From positions 1-15,275 of the forward strand of contig CAZOHH010000055.1 in the NCBI GenBank assembly GCA_964579735.1: 15,275 nucleotides of DNA, read 5' to 3'. The position numbers and the translations under genes were made by a program. The stretch is from CAILLO01 sp964579735. Its GTDB lineage: Bacteria > Bacillota > Clostridia > Saccharofermentanales > UBA5734. The notes beneath the pieces are model-generated. The model was given only the letters and a program-made list of their open reading frames with translations. It did not search any database and had not been told where the DNA came from. Positions within the stretch are counted from its first letter, which is position 1, and every line of letters starts with the position of its first letter. Below, piece after piece: positions 1 to 7,616 of the stretch.

Positions 1-2
1 CG

Positions 3-1163
3 ATGGAATCAACCAGGCAGGAATGGAAGAGAATGATGACTCCGGATACCCGGAAGGAAATCGTGGCCTTCGCGAATAGCCAGGGCGGCATCCTGACGAT
101 CGGCGTCGAAGACGACGGCAGCGTGATCGGCGTTCCGGAACCTGCTCTCTGCGTGAGGCGGATCCATGACTCGGTACGGGATGCGATTCGCGCGATGATC
201 AAGGACTCCGACGGGGACCGGTTCGAATTCGAGCGTTCCATGGTGCAGGACCTGACCTTCCAGGAGGCCGCAGCCGTCTTCACGGAAAGGGGCGTCCTTT
301 TCGGGGAGGCTCAGCACCGCAGTCTGGGTCTCCGAAACGAGGACGATCTATGGACGAACCTTGCGCTGCTCCTGTCGGACCAGTGCCCCATATCCACCAA
401 GGCAGCCCTCTTCGAAGGGACGACGAAGCGGATATTCAAGGATCGTCAGGAATTCACGGGATCCGTTCTTCGACAGTTCCGGGAATCCTATGCATACCTT
501 GACCGGCTGAACCGCACGAGGTCGACGTTTCCAGGCCCTTACCGGCTGGATCGCCGGGACTACCCCGAAGAAGCCATCCGAGAGGCACTTCTAAACGCTC
601 TCGCTCACCGGGACTATGCTCTGGGGTCCAGCACGATGCTCGGAATCTTCGACGACCGAATGGAGATTCTTTCCTTGGGTGGGCTGGTGCAAGGACTTTC
701 CATGGAGGACGTTCTCTTCGGTGTATCCAGATCGCGGAACGATGGGCTGTCGCGTATCCTCTACCGGCTGAACCTGGTGGAGGCGTTCGGGACGGGAGTG
801 TCCCGAATGTTGGAAAGCTACGCCGTAGATGTGTTGAAACCAGATCTGATGGCCACGAGCGGGGCGTTCCGCGTCGTCCTTCCGAACCGCAACCATGTAT
901 CGATCCTAAGTGAACGGACGGGTGAATACCCTGTCGGAGAAAGAGGAACGGGTCAAGTCCTTCATGACGCGGAATCCTATGAGTCCGCCCCTGTCCGTGG
1001 ATTCCTCACGACGCATGAACGGATGACGCGCAAGGATGTGGAGACGATCTTCGGGGTGAAACAAAGCCGGGCAGCGGAAATCGTCGCCCGGCTCGTTCGG
1101 GAGGGAATTCTGGTGGCGGTCCGTCGCGGCAAAAAGACAGAATACAAGGCGGGAAAAGGCTAG
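3..1163 (+). CDS. AlbA_2 (Schlafen-type)/HATPase_c_4 putative transcriptional regulator, internally shortened
   Basis: A 386-residue protein of the family often annotated as AlbA_2-domain, RecG-like or ATP-binding transcriptional regulator. Such proteins are cytoplasmic and thought to bind nucleic acid, but a precise target is rarely known. The N-terminus MESTRQEWKR followed by KEIVAFANSQGGILTIGVED (residues 18-37) is the AlbA_2 start. Residues 189-205 (EEAIREALLNALAHRDY) and 215-228 (IFDDRMEILSLGGL) form the GHKL-like HATPase_c_4 part. A C-terminal winged helix-turn-helix is likely at 338-380. The AlbA_2 domain goes straight from RDAI (60-62) to MIKDSDGD (65-72). The usual stretch of roughly 50 residues with the YVRxGSS motif is absent, yet the frame stays open. 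The ATG at position 3 matches the family start, but its ribosome binding site lies outside the window. It converges with nrdJ. Family assignment is firm; activity after the deletion is doubtful. Confidence 0.8.
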   Translation: MESTRQEWKRMMTPDTRKEIVAFANSQGGILTIGVEDDGSVIGVPEPALCVRRIHDSVRDAIRAMIKDSDGDRFEFERSMVQDLTFQEAAAVFTERGVLFGEAQHRSLGLRNEDDLWTNLALLLSDQCPISTKAALFEGTTKRIFKDRQEFTGSVLRQFRESYAYLDRLNRTRSTFPGPYRLDRRDYPEEAIREALLNALAHRDYALGSSTMLGIFDDRMEILSLGGLVQGLSMEDVLFGVSRSRNDGLSRILYRLNLVEAFGTGVSRMLESYAVDVLKPDLMATSGAFRVVLPNRNHVSILSERTGEYPVGERGTGQVLHDAESYESAPVRGFLTTHERMTRKDVETIFGVKQSRAAEIVARLVREGILVAVRRGKKTEYKAGKG

Positions 1164-1199
1164 AACTCGAAGGGACTTCAGAACCTGATGATCCCCGGG

Positions 1200-4100
1200 T
1201 CAGGAGCACCCCGTCGTCGTGCCGCAGTCCAGACAGACCTTGCAGGTTCCGTTGCGGACCATGCGGGTGCTGGAGCAGGAGGGGCAGACCGAACCGTCGT
1301 GCAGGCGCTCGACCTCGGGCTCCCTGGCGCCGTTCTCGAAGGTGCGTGGGGCGATCCCCGCCAACGTCTCGAGGGGCAGCGCTGCCGGTTCCGGTTTGAC
1401 CTGGACGCGGGAATAGTCTCCAAGCTCGATGTCGATGATGCGGCTGATCAGGTCGGAAATGGACGTACAGGAGCGGATATAGGGGTGGCGCGTCACGAAG
1501 CCGTACGGCTCGTACTTCTGGCCGCGCAGCATCTTGGAGATGTTGTGGGGGGGAATGTGGTACTGGAGCATGACCGAAATCGTCTTCGAAAGCGAATTCA
1601 ACAGGCCCATGATCAGAGTGCCTTCGCGGTCGGTGGTGATGTAGATCTCGCAGATCTCGCCGGTGTCATTGCGGTTGACCGTGGTGTAGATCTTGACGTC
1701 CTCGACCTGGGCGGGGTGGGTATGGCCGGAGCGGATGCCACTGGGCTTCTCCCGCTTCTGCAGGCTCGGCAGGCTCTCTTCGGAGGGTTCGCGTCCGTTC
1801 GCCACACGCAGTTCGGAGATCACCGAACGCTCCTTCTTCGCATACTCGAGTAGGCCGGCATAGGTCAGGTCCTCCAGTGCGACGTCGCCGCCCGCCTCGT
1901 CGATGCGGAGGTTCAGGGGCTGGGCGGATTTCGAACCGTCGCGGTAGAGGGTGATGCCCTTGACGCCGAGGCGCCAGGAATCGAGGACGACGGCCTTGAA
2001 GTCGTCGATGGTGGCGTCGTTCGGCAGGTTCACGGTCTTGGAGATCGCGCCGGAAAGGAGCGGGGTCAGCGCGGCGACCATGAGCACGTGCCCGCGATAG
2101 TGGATATAGCGCTTGCCCGTTCCGCAGGAGTTGGCCGTGTCGAAGACGGAGTAGTGCTCCTCCTTCAGGTAGGGGGCGCCCTCGATCTTCCCATCCGCGA
2201 CGTAGCCGTTCTCTTCGCGGGCGATGTAGTTCAGGATGGAGGCGATCTGGTCCGCCGGATACCCCAGACGCTTCAGGCCGAGGGCCACCATCGGGTTCGC
2301 GAGCTTCATCATGCCGCCGCCCGCGAGCTTCTTGTATACGATATGGGAGAAGAAGGGCTCTATGCTGGTCGCGGCGCAGTCCATGGCGAAGGAAATCGTA
2401 CCGGTGGGGGCGAGCACGGAGACCTGGGCGTTGCGGTAGCCGAACTGCCCGCCGAGACGGACGGCCTCGGACCAGGAGGTCTTCAGGGCGGCGGACAGGT
2501 CCTGGAGGCCGAGTGAGGCGAGACGGGCGTGGTCGACGATAACCGGCGCATAAGAGAGGTTTTCCATGGGGTCTGCGAGAGCGCCGGCGACCCGGGCGTG
2601 GTTGCGGACGACGCGCAGCATCGGCTCGCGGTTGAGGGCGTACTTCTCGAAGGGGCCGACGGCTTCGGCCATCATGGCGGAGGCGAAGTAGCTCTGGCCC
2701 GTCACAAGGCCCATGAGAGCGGCGGCGAACGTACGGGCGTCATCGGAGTCGTAGGGGATGCCGAGAGCCATCAGCAGGGATGCGAGGTTCGCGAGGCCGA
2801 GGCCGGTGCTGCGGAAGAGATAGGTCTTGCGGGCGATGTCGGGGGTGGGGAAGTGGCCCTTCTGGATGGAGGCTTCCAGAACGAGCTGGCAGAGAACGAT
2901 CAGGTGCAGGTAGCCTTCCAGATCGAACGCACCGGTCTCCTCGTCGAGGAAACGAAGGACGTTGATCGAGGCGAGATTGCAGGAGGTGTCGTCGAGGAAG
3001 GCATACTCGCCGCAGGGGTTGGTGGAATTGAGGCGGTTGTGGCGGGCGTTCAACTGTCCATCTTCCCCGTAGGGGCAGGTGTGCCACTCGTTGAAGATGT
3101 CGGAGAACTGCGGTGCCGGGTCCGCGCACTTCCAGGCTGAAAGGTTGAAGGCGTTCCAGAGGTCGTCCACGCGTACGTCGCGGTCCACGGAGGAGTCGAT
3201 GCGTCCTTGCAGACGGATCGTGGCATCGGGATTCTTGTCGAGGTCGACGACCTTCTGAAGGAACTCATTCGAAAGTCGCACGGAGTTGTTGCTGTTCTGT
3301 CCGGAAACGGTTCCGTAGGCCTCGCCGTCCATGTCGGTGTCGTAGCCCATGCGGGCCAGCGCGAGGACCTTGTCCTCCTCCTTGGCCTTCCAGGTGATGA
3401 AGGTCTCGATCTCGGGGTGGTCGATGTCGAGGCAGACCATCTTGGCCGCACGTCGCGTGGTGCCGCCCGACTTGATGGCGCCGGCATTGCGGTCGAGCCC
3501 CTTGAGGAAGCTCATGAGGCCGGAGGACTGGCCACCGCCGGACAGACGCTCGCCTTCGGCACGCAGCGCCGAGAAATTCGTGCCGGTGCCGGAGCCGCCC
3601 TTGAAGAGCTTGGTCTCGGTCACGTACTGGTCGGAAATCGAATGGGGGCCGAGGAGCTTGTCCTCGACGGAGAGGATGAAGCAGGCGGAGGCCTGCGTCC
3701 GTGTGTAGTCGTCCTCGGACTCGACGACGCGGCCCAGCTCAGGGTCGTAGTAGAACAGGCTGCTTTGACCGCCGGAGATCCCGTAGGCGGACTTGAGGCC
3801 CGTATTGAACCACTGGGGGGAGTTCGGGGCGAAGCGCTGGTCGAGAAGCGCATAGACGATCTCGTCATAGAGGACCTGCCGCTGGGCGTCGTTCTGGACC
3901 AGGCCTTCGTCGACGAGCGCGGACAGCCAGAAATCGACCATGCGGTGCGCGACCTGGCGCATGCTGGTCTCGGTGCCGGAGGGGGTCGGCACGCCGGCCT
4001 TGCGGAAATACTTGGAGGCGATGATGTCGCACGCCGTCTGCGAATAGCGGACGGGAAACTCCAGGCCTTTCATGTCGGTCAGCACGCGCCCGCTGCGGTG

Positions 4101-4217
4101 GTCCTTGAGGACGACGTCGCGCTTCGCCCACTCGAACAGGTCATAGACCGTGAGATCCGGCCGCATTTCGAGTTCCCTGGTGAAGTAGCGGACCATATGC
4201 GGGTGCAGCTGGCTCAT
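1200..4217 (-). CDS. nrdJ: Adenosylcobalamin-dependent (class II) ribonucleoside-diphosphate reductase
   Basis: Reduces ribonucleotides to deoxyribonucleotides in the cytoplasm with a cobalamin-generated thiyl radical, so it works with or without oxygen. The 1005-residue product has the N-terminal redox cysteine in QASACFIL (C179), the active-site NPCGEY motif (400-405) with a further Cys at 413, the phosphate-binding APTGT loop (603-607), and a Cys-rich tail in the last 28 residues (CPSCSSTRMV..CKVC..CG..CS) of the kind that re-reduces the active site. This is the long NrdJ type, and no intein is visible. I chose the start at 4217 rather than the ATG at 4253 because AAGGAGG lies 7 bases upstream and the protein then begins MSQLHPHMVRYFTRE. 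Upstream are a TATAAT box and a possible NrdR box. It is transcribed alone and divergent from the SHOCT gene. No other reductase gene is in the window. Confidence 0.96.
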   Translation of the reverse strand: MSQLHPHMVRYFTRELEMRPDLTVYDLFEWAKRDVVLKDHRSGRVLTDMKGLEFPVRYSQTACDIIASKYFRKAGVPTPSGTETSMRQVAHRMVDFWLSALVDEGLVQNDAQRQVLYDEIVYALLDQRFAPNSPQWFNTGLKSAYGISGGQSSLFYYDPELGRVVESEDDYTRTQASACFILSVEDKLLGPHSISDQYVTETKLFKGGSGTGTNFSALRAEGERLSGGGQSSGLMSFLKGLDRNAGAIKSGGTTRRAAKMVCLDIDHPEIETFITWKAKEEDKVLALARMGYDTDMDGEAYGTVSGQNSNNSVRLSNEFLQKVVDLDKNPDATIRLQGRIDSSVDRDVRVDDLWNAFNLSAWKCADPAPQFSDIFNEWHTCPYGEDGQLNARHNRLNSTNPCGEYAFLDDTSCNLASINVLRFLDEETGAFDLEGYLHLIVLCQLVLEASIQKGHFPTPDIARKTYLFRSTGLGLANLASLLMALGIPYDSDDARTFAAALMGLVTGQSYFASAMMAEAVGPFEKYALNREPMLRVVRNHARVAGALADPMENLSYAPVIVDHARLASLGLQDLSAALKTSWSEAVRLGGQFGYRNAQVSVLAPTGTISFAMDCAATSIEPFFSHIVYKKLAGGGMMKLANPMVALGLKRLGYPADQIASILNYIAREENGYVADGKIEGAPYLKEEHYSVFDTANSCGTGKRYIHYRGHVLMVAALTPLLSGAISKTVNLPNDATIDDFKAVVLDSWRLGVKGITLYRDGSKSAQPLNLRIDEAGGDVALEDLTYAGLLEYAKKERSVISELRVANGREPSEESLPSLQKREKPSGIRSGHTHPAQVEDVKIYTTVNRNDTGEICEIYITTDREGTLIMGLLNSLSKTISVMLQYHIPPHNISKMLRGQKYEPYGFVTRHPYIRSCTSISDLISRIIDIELGDYSRVQVKPEPAALPLETLAGIAPRTFENGAREPEVERLHDGSVCPSCSSTRMVRNGTCKVCLDCGTTTGCS

Positions 4218-4285
4218 GGGCGGTCCTCCTTGGGGACGCCGCCGGGCTGGCACCCGGATTCGGCATCGGATTGGGTTGGAATTTC

Positions 4286-4291
4286 ATTATA
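4286..4291 (-). promoter_or_regulatory. Probable -10 box of nrdJ
   Basis: On the minus strand this reads TATAAT, about 68 bases upstream of the nrdJ start codon. No good -35 sits at 17 bases; only weak matches (GTGTTG, or TTGCAC at short spacing) are present, so the promoter may need an activator or be of low strength. An imperfect inverted repeat, CTGGGTG-TTG-CACCCCAG on the minus strand (4301-4318), fills the spacer region. The resulting leader of about 60 bases is too short for a cobalamin riboswitch. Confidence 0.45.
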
Positions 4292-4323
4292 CAACAACAT
4301 CTGGGGTGCAACACCCAGTTTTA

Positions 4324-4339
4324 ACACAAGATATGGGAA
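4324..4339. promoter_or_regulatory. Possible NrdR box upstream of nrdJ
   Basis: ACACAAGATATGGGAA matches the palindromic NrdR consensus ACACwATATATwGTGT at 11 of 16 positions, with one half-site nearly perfect. It lies about 35 bases upstream of the nrdJ -10 box. NrdR normally binds a pair of boxes, and I could not find a convincing second one at the expected helical spacing. This is therefore only a candidate. Confidence 0.25.
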
Positions 4340-4437
4340 TGTAATGGAACTGTATCTCTCCATCACCTCTCCACAATTCCGTGCGACAATTACGGACGAA
4401 GAGGGTCGAAACCGGCCCACGAAAGGTGGAAAAGGAA

Positions 4438-4770
4438 ATGATGGGGTATTTTGGAACTGGATTCAACCGTATCTGTGGACCTGGGGGATTTACCGGAGGT
4501 TTCGGCGGAATCGGCATGATGATCGGTGGATTCCTCTTGCTCGTGCTGTTCGTCGTCCTGATCGTCGCATTGCTCCGCAGGGGCCGGCACCATGGAATGC
4601 ACGGCATGCATGGAATGCATGGCGGATCCCATGGGGCGTGCTGCGGCCATGAAGGTCACGAAGGCGACGAGTCCGTGGACTCTGCGCTGAAGATCCTGAA
4701 CGAGCGCTATGCGAAGGGCGAGATCAACGACGAGGAATTCACCCGTCGGAAGACCGAGCTCAAGAAGTAG
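4438..4770 (+). CDS. Small SHOCT-domain membrane protein with His/Met/Cys-rich linker
   Basis: A 110-residue protein in three parts. A Gly-rich N-terminus (residues 3-30) leads into one transmembrane helix (about 28-47, GGFLLLVLFVVLIVALL). Then comes a run with three HGM units, a CC pair and HEGHE (about 51-76), suited to binding a metal such as copper or zinc. A C-terminal SHOCT motif (about 82-109, ALKILNERYAKGEINDEEFTRRKTEL) ends the protein. SHOCT is a short domain common at the ends of small membrane proteins and thought to mediate oligomerisation. The start at 4438 has AAAGGTGG 8 bases upstream; a second ATG follows directly. It is divergent from nrdJ and convergent with the TauE gene, with a strong hairpin behind it. 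The SHOCT assignment is good. Metal binding is inferred from composition only, and the physiological role is unknown. Confidence 0.8.
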   Translation: MMGYFGTGFNRICGPGGFTGGFGGIGMMIGGFLLLVLFVVLIVALLRRGRHHGMHGMHGMHGGSHGACCGHEGHEGDESVDSALKILNERYAKGEINDEEFTRRKTELKK

Positions 4771-4787
4771 CGGACGACGGATCGTCC

Positions 4788-4825
4788 ATACGAAGAGGAC
4801 GGGGGAGACCCCGTCCTCTTCGTAT
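4788..4825. terminator. Perfect 17-bp hairpin between convergent genes
   Basis: Arms at 4788-4804 and 4809-4825 are exact reverse complements (17 bp) around a GAGA loop. It sits 17 bases after the SHOCT gene stop and 32 bases beyond the convergent TauE gene stop, so it can serve both transcripts. No run of T follows on either strand, which is unusual for a classical intrinsic terminator. It may instead act as a 3'-end stabilising or Rho-assisted structure. Confidence 0.7.
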
Positions 4826-4857
4826 ATCCGCCGATCGCATCCGACCTCATTCTGAAA

Positions 4858-5637
4858 TCAGGGAAGCATCAGCCGCACGGCCGCGAGCGCGGTCATCCCG
4901 ATCATGAGCAGGCGGAAGGTCCTCTCCTTGAGGATCTTCAATAGCTTCATCCCGACCCGGATGCCGAGGTAGACGGCGGGCAGGAGCACCAGGGCCGCGA
5001 GCAGCGTCGCCCAATCCACGTTGTGCCAGACCAGGATCTGCAGCGGCATCTTGAGGAGGTTGACGATCAGGAAGAAGACCGCGGTCGTGCCGAGAAATCT
5101 GTTCTTCTCGAAGCCCATGGCGAGGAGATAGACCGCGAAGATGGGTCCCGCCGCGTTGCCGATCATGGAGGTGAACCCGCTCAGCGCGCCGATGAGGAGG
5201 GCGAGCGCGATGGAGCGCGGGATGGCCTTCTCGGCGTTGCGCCACTCCTGGAAGCCCATGAAGGCCAGACAGACCAGCACGACGCCGGCGATCGCCCACT
5301 TGAACTGCTGGGCGCTGATGAGGCTCCCGGTCACGGCGCCGAGTCCCAGGCCGACCACGGTGGAAGGGAGGAGCCGCCCGATTTCGCCGAGGTTCGCATG
5401 CTTCCGGTAGGCCTTGACAGCAAAGACGTCGCCGAGCAGGAAGAGCGTCAGCATCAGGCCGGTCGACTCCCGGGCGCCCATGGACGCCGCGAGCAGCGGG
5501 ATGGCCAGGATCACGGAACCGCTCAGGCCGGCCTTGCCCATTCCGACGGCGACGGCGACGAGGACGAGCGTGGCCAATCGCCACGGATCCGGCGAAGCCG
5601 TGGACAGTCCGAGCAGGGAGAGCCATTCGTTCAGCAT
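4858..5637 (-). CDS. TauE/SafE family (DUF81) membrane exporter
   Basis: A 259-residue hydrophobic protein with about eight membrane segments and the family's two-half layout. Each half opens with a helix pair carrying small-residue motifs: VGMGKAGLSGSVILAIPLLA near residue 36, and LIGALSGFTSMIGNAAGPIF near 153. Family members export sulfite, sulfoacetate or related organosulfur anions, or move other small anions; the substrate cannot be read from the sequence and no sulfur-metabolism gene is next to it. The start at 5637 gives MLNEWLSLLGL, with only a weak AAGG upstream. It is divergent from the MFS gene across a 74-base gap and convergent with the SHOCT gene. Family call is firm; substrate unknown. 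Confidence 0.88.
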   Translation of the reverse strand: MLNEWLSLLGLSTASPDPWRLATLVLVAVAVGMGKAGLSGSVILAIPLLAASMGARESTGLMLTLFLLGDVFAVKAYRKHANLGEIGRLLPSTVVGLGLGAVTGSLISAQQFKWAIAGVVLVCLAFMGFQEWRNAEKAIPRSIALALLIGALSGFTSMIGNAAGPIFAVYLLAMGFEKNRFLGTTAVFFLIVNLLKMPLQILVWHNVDWATLLAALVLLPAVYLGIRVGMKLLKILKERTFRLLMIGMTALAAVRLMLP

Positions 5638-5646
5638 ACGCGAACC

Positions 5647-5676
5647 TTACCATACCCGGCGGGCCGATGCTATACT
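5647..5676 (+). promoter_or_regulatory. Probable promoter of the MFS-bioY unit
   Basis: TTACCA (5647-5652) and TATACT (5671-5676) are separated by 18 bases. They would start transcription about 30 bases before the MFS start codon. Both hexamers match consensus at 4-5 of 6 positions. No convincing promoter for the divergent TauE gene could be picked in the same gap. Confidence 0.45.
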
Positions 5677-5711
5677 GTGGCGAAAAGACGAAACCGACAA
5701 GGAGCGATGGA

Positions 5712-6974
5712 ATGACCGAGCCCTCCCGCGTTTTCAAATCCGACCGATTCTCCCTCAACTTCCGATTTTCCGTCCTCCAGGGCCTGGTCTGGCCGGCCTT
5801 CGCCGTCCTGTTCAGTTTCCTGGTCCCCCAGCTCCGCGCATGGGGGTACAACAACTTCTGGATCGGGACCATCACCATGATGATCTCCCTCTCCAGCATG
5901 GTCGCGCAGCCGCTGTGGGGTGCCTGGTGCGACCGCCACGGCCACACGAGGACATTGTTCGTCGTGCTCGCGTTCGCCTCCTGCATCCTCGTCGCGCTGC
6001 TGCCTTACTCCGGTGTCGGACTGGGCTTCGTCATCGTGGAGGCGATCCTGCTGTCCGTGGCCCTCCAGACCCTTCCGACCCTCGTCGACGCCTGGTCCGT
6101 GCGCCTGATGAACGAGGGACACCCGCTGGACTACAGCCTGACCCGCAGCTTCGGCTCCTTCACCTTCGCCGTCACGGCCGTCGGCTTCGGCGCCCTGCTC
6201 GACTGGCAGGGAACCTGGGTCCGTACCCCGGCCTATCTGCTCCTCATGGCGGCCCTCATCGGCACCGCGCTGTCCACTCCGGCGCCGCACCATGCCGAGC
6301 ACCCCGCCGGCACGACCCGTCCGGCCTCTCCCTTCCGCCAGCTCGCACAGAACCGCGCCTACATGGTATTCCTCGTCTCGGTCGTCCTAATCGGCGTCGG
6401 TTATGGATCTCTCTTCCCCTTCTATCCCGTCCTGCTCGCCCAGCACGGAGGCACCAATGCGCACCTCGGCCTTGGTCTCTTCCTCATGGCCCTTTGCGAG
6501 ATGCCCGCGATGTTCTTCTACAGCCGGATCACCGCGCGATTCGACAAGGGCCGAAGACTTCTCGCTCTTTCCATCCTCTTCTTCGCCGTCAAGAACGCCG
6601 CCATAGCCCTTTCTCCGGATCTCAACTGGGCCATCGGCCTCCAGATGCTCCAGGCGCTGTCCTTCGGACTGTACCTACCCGCCGCCGTGCACTACATGCG
6701 TGCCATCGTGGACCCGAAGGCCAGCGGCACCGCCCAGATGGTCCATGCCGCGGCTTCCTCCGGACTCGGCGCCACCATCGGCTCCTTCGTCGGCGGCGTC
6801 CTCGCCGGACCGCTGGGGGTCGCCGGGATGATCCTCGCCATGAGCGGCGCGTGTTTTCTCGGGTACCTGATCTTCGCCCTCTCCCAGACCACTGCAATGC
6901 AGAAGTGGATGGGCGTGGTATACTTTGACAATCAAAACAATAGCGTGCCCGACACGAAGTCCCTCGACCCATAG
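5712..6974 (+). CDS. MFS transporter (LacY/nucleoside-symporter-like, MFS_1-like family)
   Basis: A 420-residue integral membrane protein with about 12 transmembrane segments. The loop between helices 2 and 3 carries the MFS motif A variant GAWCDRHGHTR (about residues 75-85), and a hydrophilic central loop near residues 198-215 (HHAEHPAGTTRPASPFRQL) divides the two six-helix halves. This is the usual length for a single-solute secondary transporter. The start at 5712 (MTEPSRVFKSD) is preferred over the upstream ATG at 5667 because AAGGAG lies 7 bases before it. The substrate is not evident. bioY follows after about 20 bases, so the two are probably co-transcribed. The last 16 codons (YFDNQNNSVPDTKSLDP region) are markedly richer in A/T than the rest. 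Confidence 0.85.
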   Translation: MTEPSRVFKSDRFSLNFRFSVLQGLVWPAFAVLFSFLVPQLRAWGYNNFWIGTITMMISLSSMVAQPLWGAWCDRHGHTRTLFVVLAFASCILVALLPYSGVGLGFVIVEAILLSVALQTLPTLVDAWSVRLMNEGHPLDYSLTRSFGSFTFAVTAVGFGALLDWQGTWVRTPAYLLLMAALIGTALSTPAPHHAEHPAGTTRPASPFRQLAQNRAYMVFLVSVVLIGVGYGSLFPFYPVLLAQHGGTNAHLGLGLFLMALCEMPAMFFYSRITARFDKGRRLLALSILFFAVKNAAIALSPDLNWAIGLQMLQALSFGLYLPAAVHYMRAIVDPKASGTAQMVHAAASSGLGATIGSFVGGVLAGPLGVAGMILAMSGACFLGYLIFALSQTTAMQKWMGVVYFDNQNNSVPDTKSLDP

Positions 6975-6997
6975 GAGCCGACCATAGGAGTCACATG

Positions 6998-7594
6998 ATG
7001 AAGAACCCCGCATCGGAATCGAAACCGCACCGCATCCTCGGGCGACCCGCCATCCGCCAACTGGTCCTGATCGGACTCTTCCTCGCGCTGTTCATGGTCG
7101 CGAGCAATGTCATCCCCGCCGTTCAGCTGGTACCCGGCGTCCCCGTGACGCTGCAGGTGCTGGTCGTCCTCCTCGCCGGCGCCCTGCTCGGAATCCCGGG
7201 CGTGCTGGTCTTCCTCGGCATGTTGTTCGTCATGACGCTCGTCGGGATCCCCATGATGAGCGGATTCCGCAGCGGCGCCGCGGTCCTCGTCGGACCCACC
7301 GCGGGATATATCTGGGGCTGGATTCCGCTGGGGGTCGCCGCGGGAATCTTCAGCAGGCTGAAGATCCGTAAGGACTGGCCCTCCGTCACGGCATTTCTTT
7401 GTCTCGCCCTTGCCGGAATCCTCGCGGATTATGCCTGCGGCGCAGCCTGGATGGTCCACGGCACCGGCGCTTCTTTCTTTGGAGCCTTCGGCTCCGTGCT
7501 GCTGGCGTTCCTGCCGTTCGACCTCGGGAAAGCCGTCCTCGCGTGGTTCATCGTCCGACGCGTGCGCGCGGCCGTATCTGTGGTGATGCTCTAG
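6998..7594 (+). CDS. bioY: Biotin transporter BioY (ECF S component)
   Basis: A 198-residue membrane protein that binds biotin as the substrate-specific subunit of an energy-coupling-factor transporter; some BioY proteins also work without dedicated ATPase subunits. Family marks are VPGVPVTLQVLVVLLAGALL early in the protein, then a Gly/Pro-rich helix pair, and the GPTAGYIWGW motif in the middle. The length is typical of BioY. AGGAG at 6986-6990 lies 7 bases before the ATG at 6998 and only 4 before the ATG at 6995, so I prefer 6998; the difference is one Met. No EcfA/EcfT (BioM/BioN) genes are nearby, so the energising module, if used, is encoded elsewhere. It follows the MFS gene in an apparent two-gene unit and converges on the second AlbA_2 gene with a gap of only 22 bases and no visible terminator. 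Confidence 0.93.
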   Translation: MKNPASESKPHRILGRPAIRQLVLIGLFLALFMVASNVIPAVQLVPGVPVTLQVLVVLLAGALLGIPGVLVFLGMLFVMTLVGIPMMSGFRSGAAVLVGPTAGYIWGWIPLGVAAGIFSRLKIRKDWPSVTAFLCLALAGILADYACGAAWMVHGTGASFFGAFGSVLLAFLPFDLGKAVLAWFIVRRVRAAVSVVML

Positions 7595-7616
7595 CGCCTT
7601 GGCCGGAACGCTTGCT

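Noticed and set aside
3..1163. Frameshift or sequencing error as the cause of the shortened AlbA_2 domain
   Set aside because: The missing residues are lost cleanly in frame with family sequence resuming immediately, so an in-frame deletion fits better than an indel error.
4218..4437. Cobalamin riboswitch before nrdJ
   Set aside because: The likely transcription start leaves only about 60 leader bases and no B12-box-like conserved core is visible.
4591..4625. GCATGCATGGAATGCATG-like DNA repeat as a regulatory element
   Set aside because: It is explained by the three consecutive His-Gly-Met codon units of the SHOCT protein.
3207..4652. A 481-codon plus-strand open frame
   Set aside because: It runs antisense through nrdJ, whose motifs are unmistakable, and its translation is low-complexity Gly/Val/Asp typical of GC-rich shadows.
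5414..6928. A 504-codon plus-strand open frame
   Set aside because: It overlaps the MFS gene in another frame and is Arg/Pro-rich noise; the MFS frame has membrane helices and motif A.
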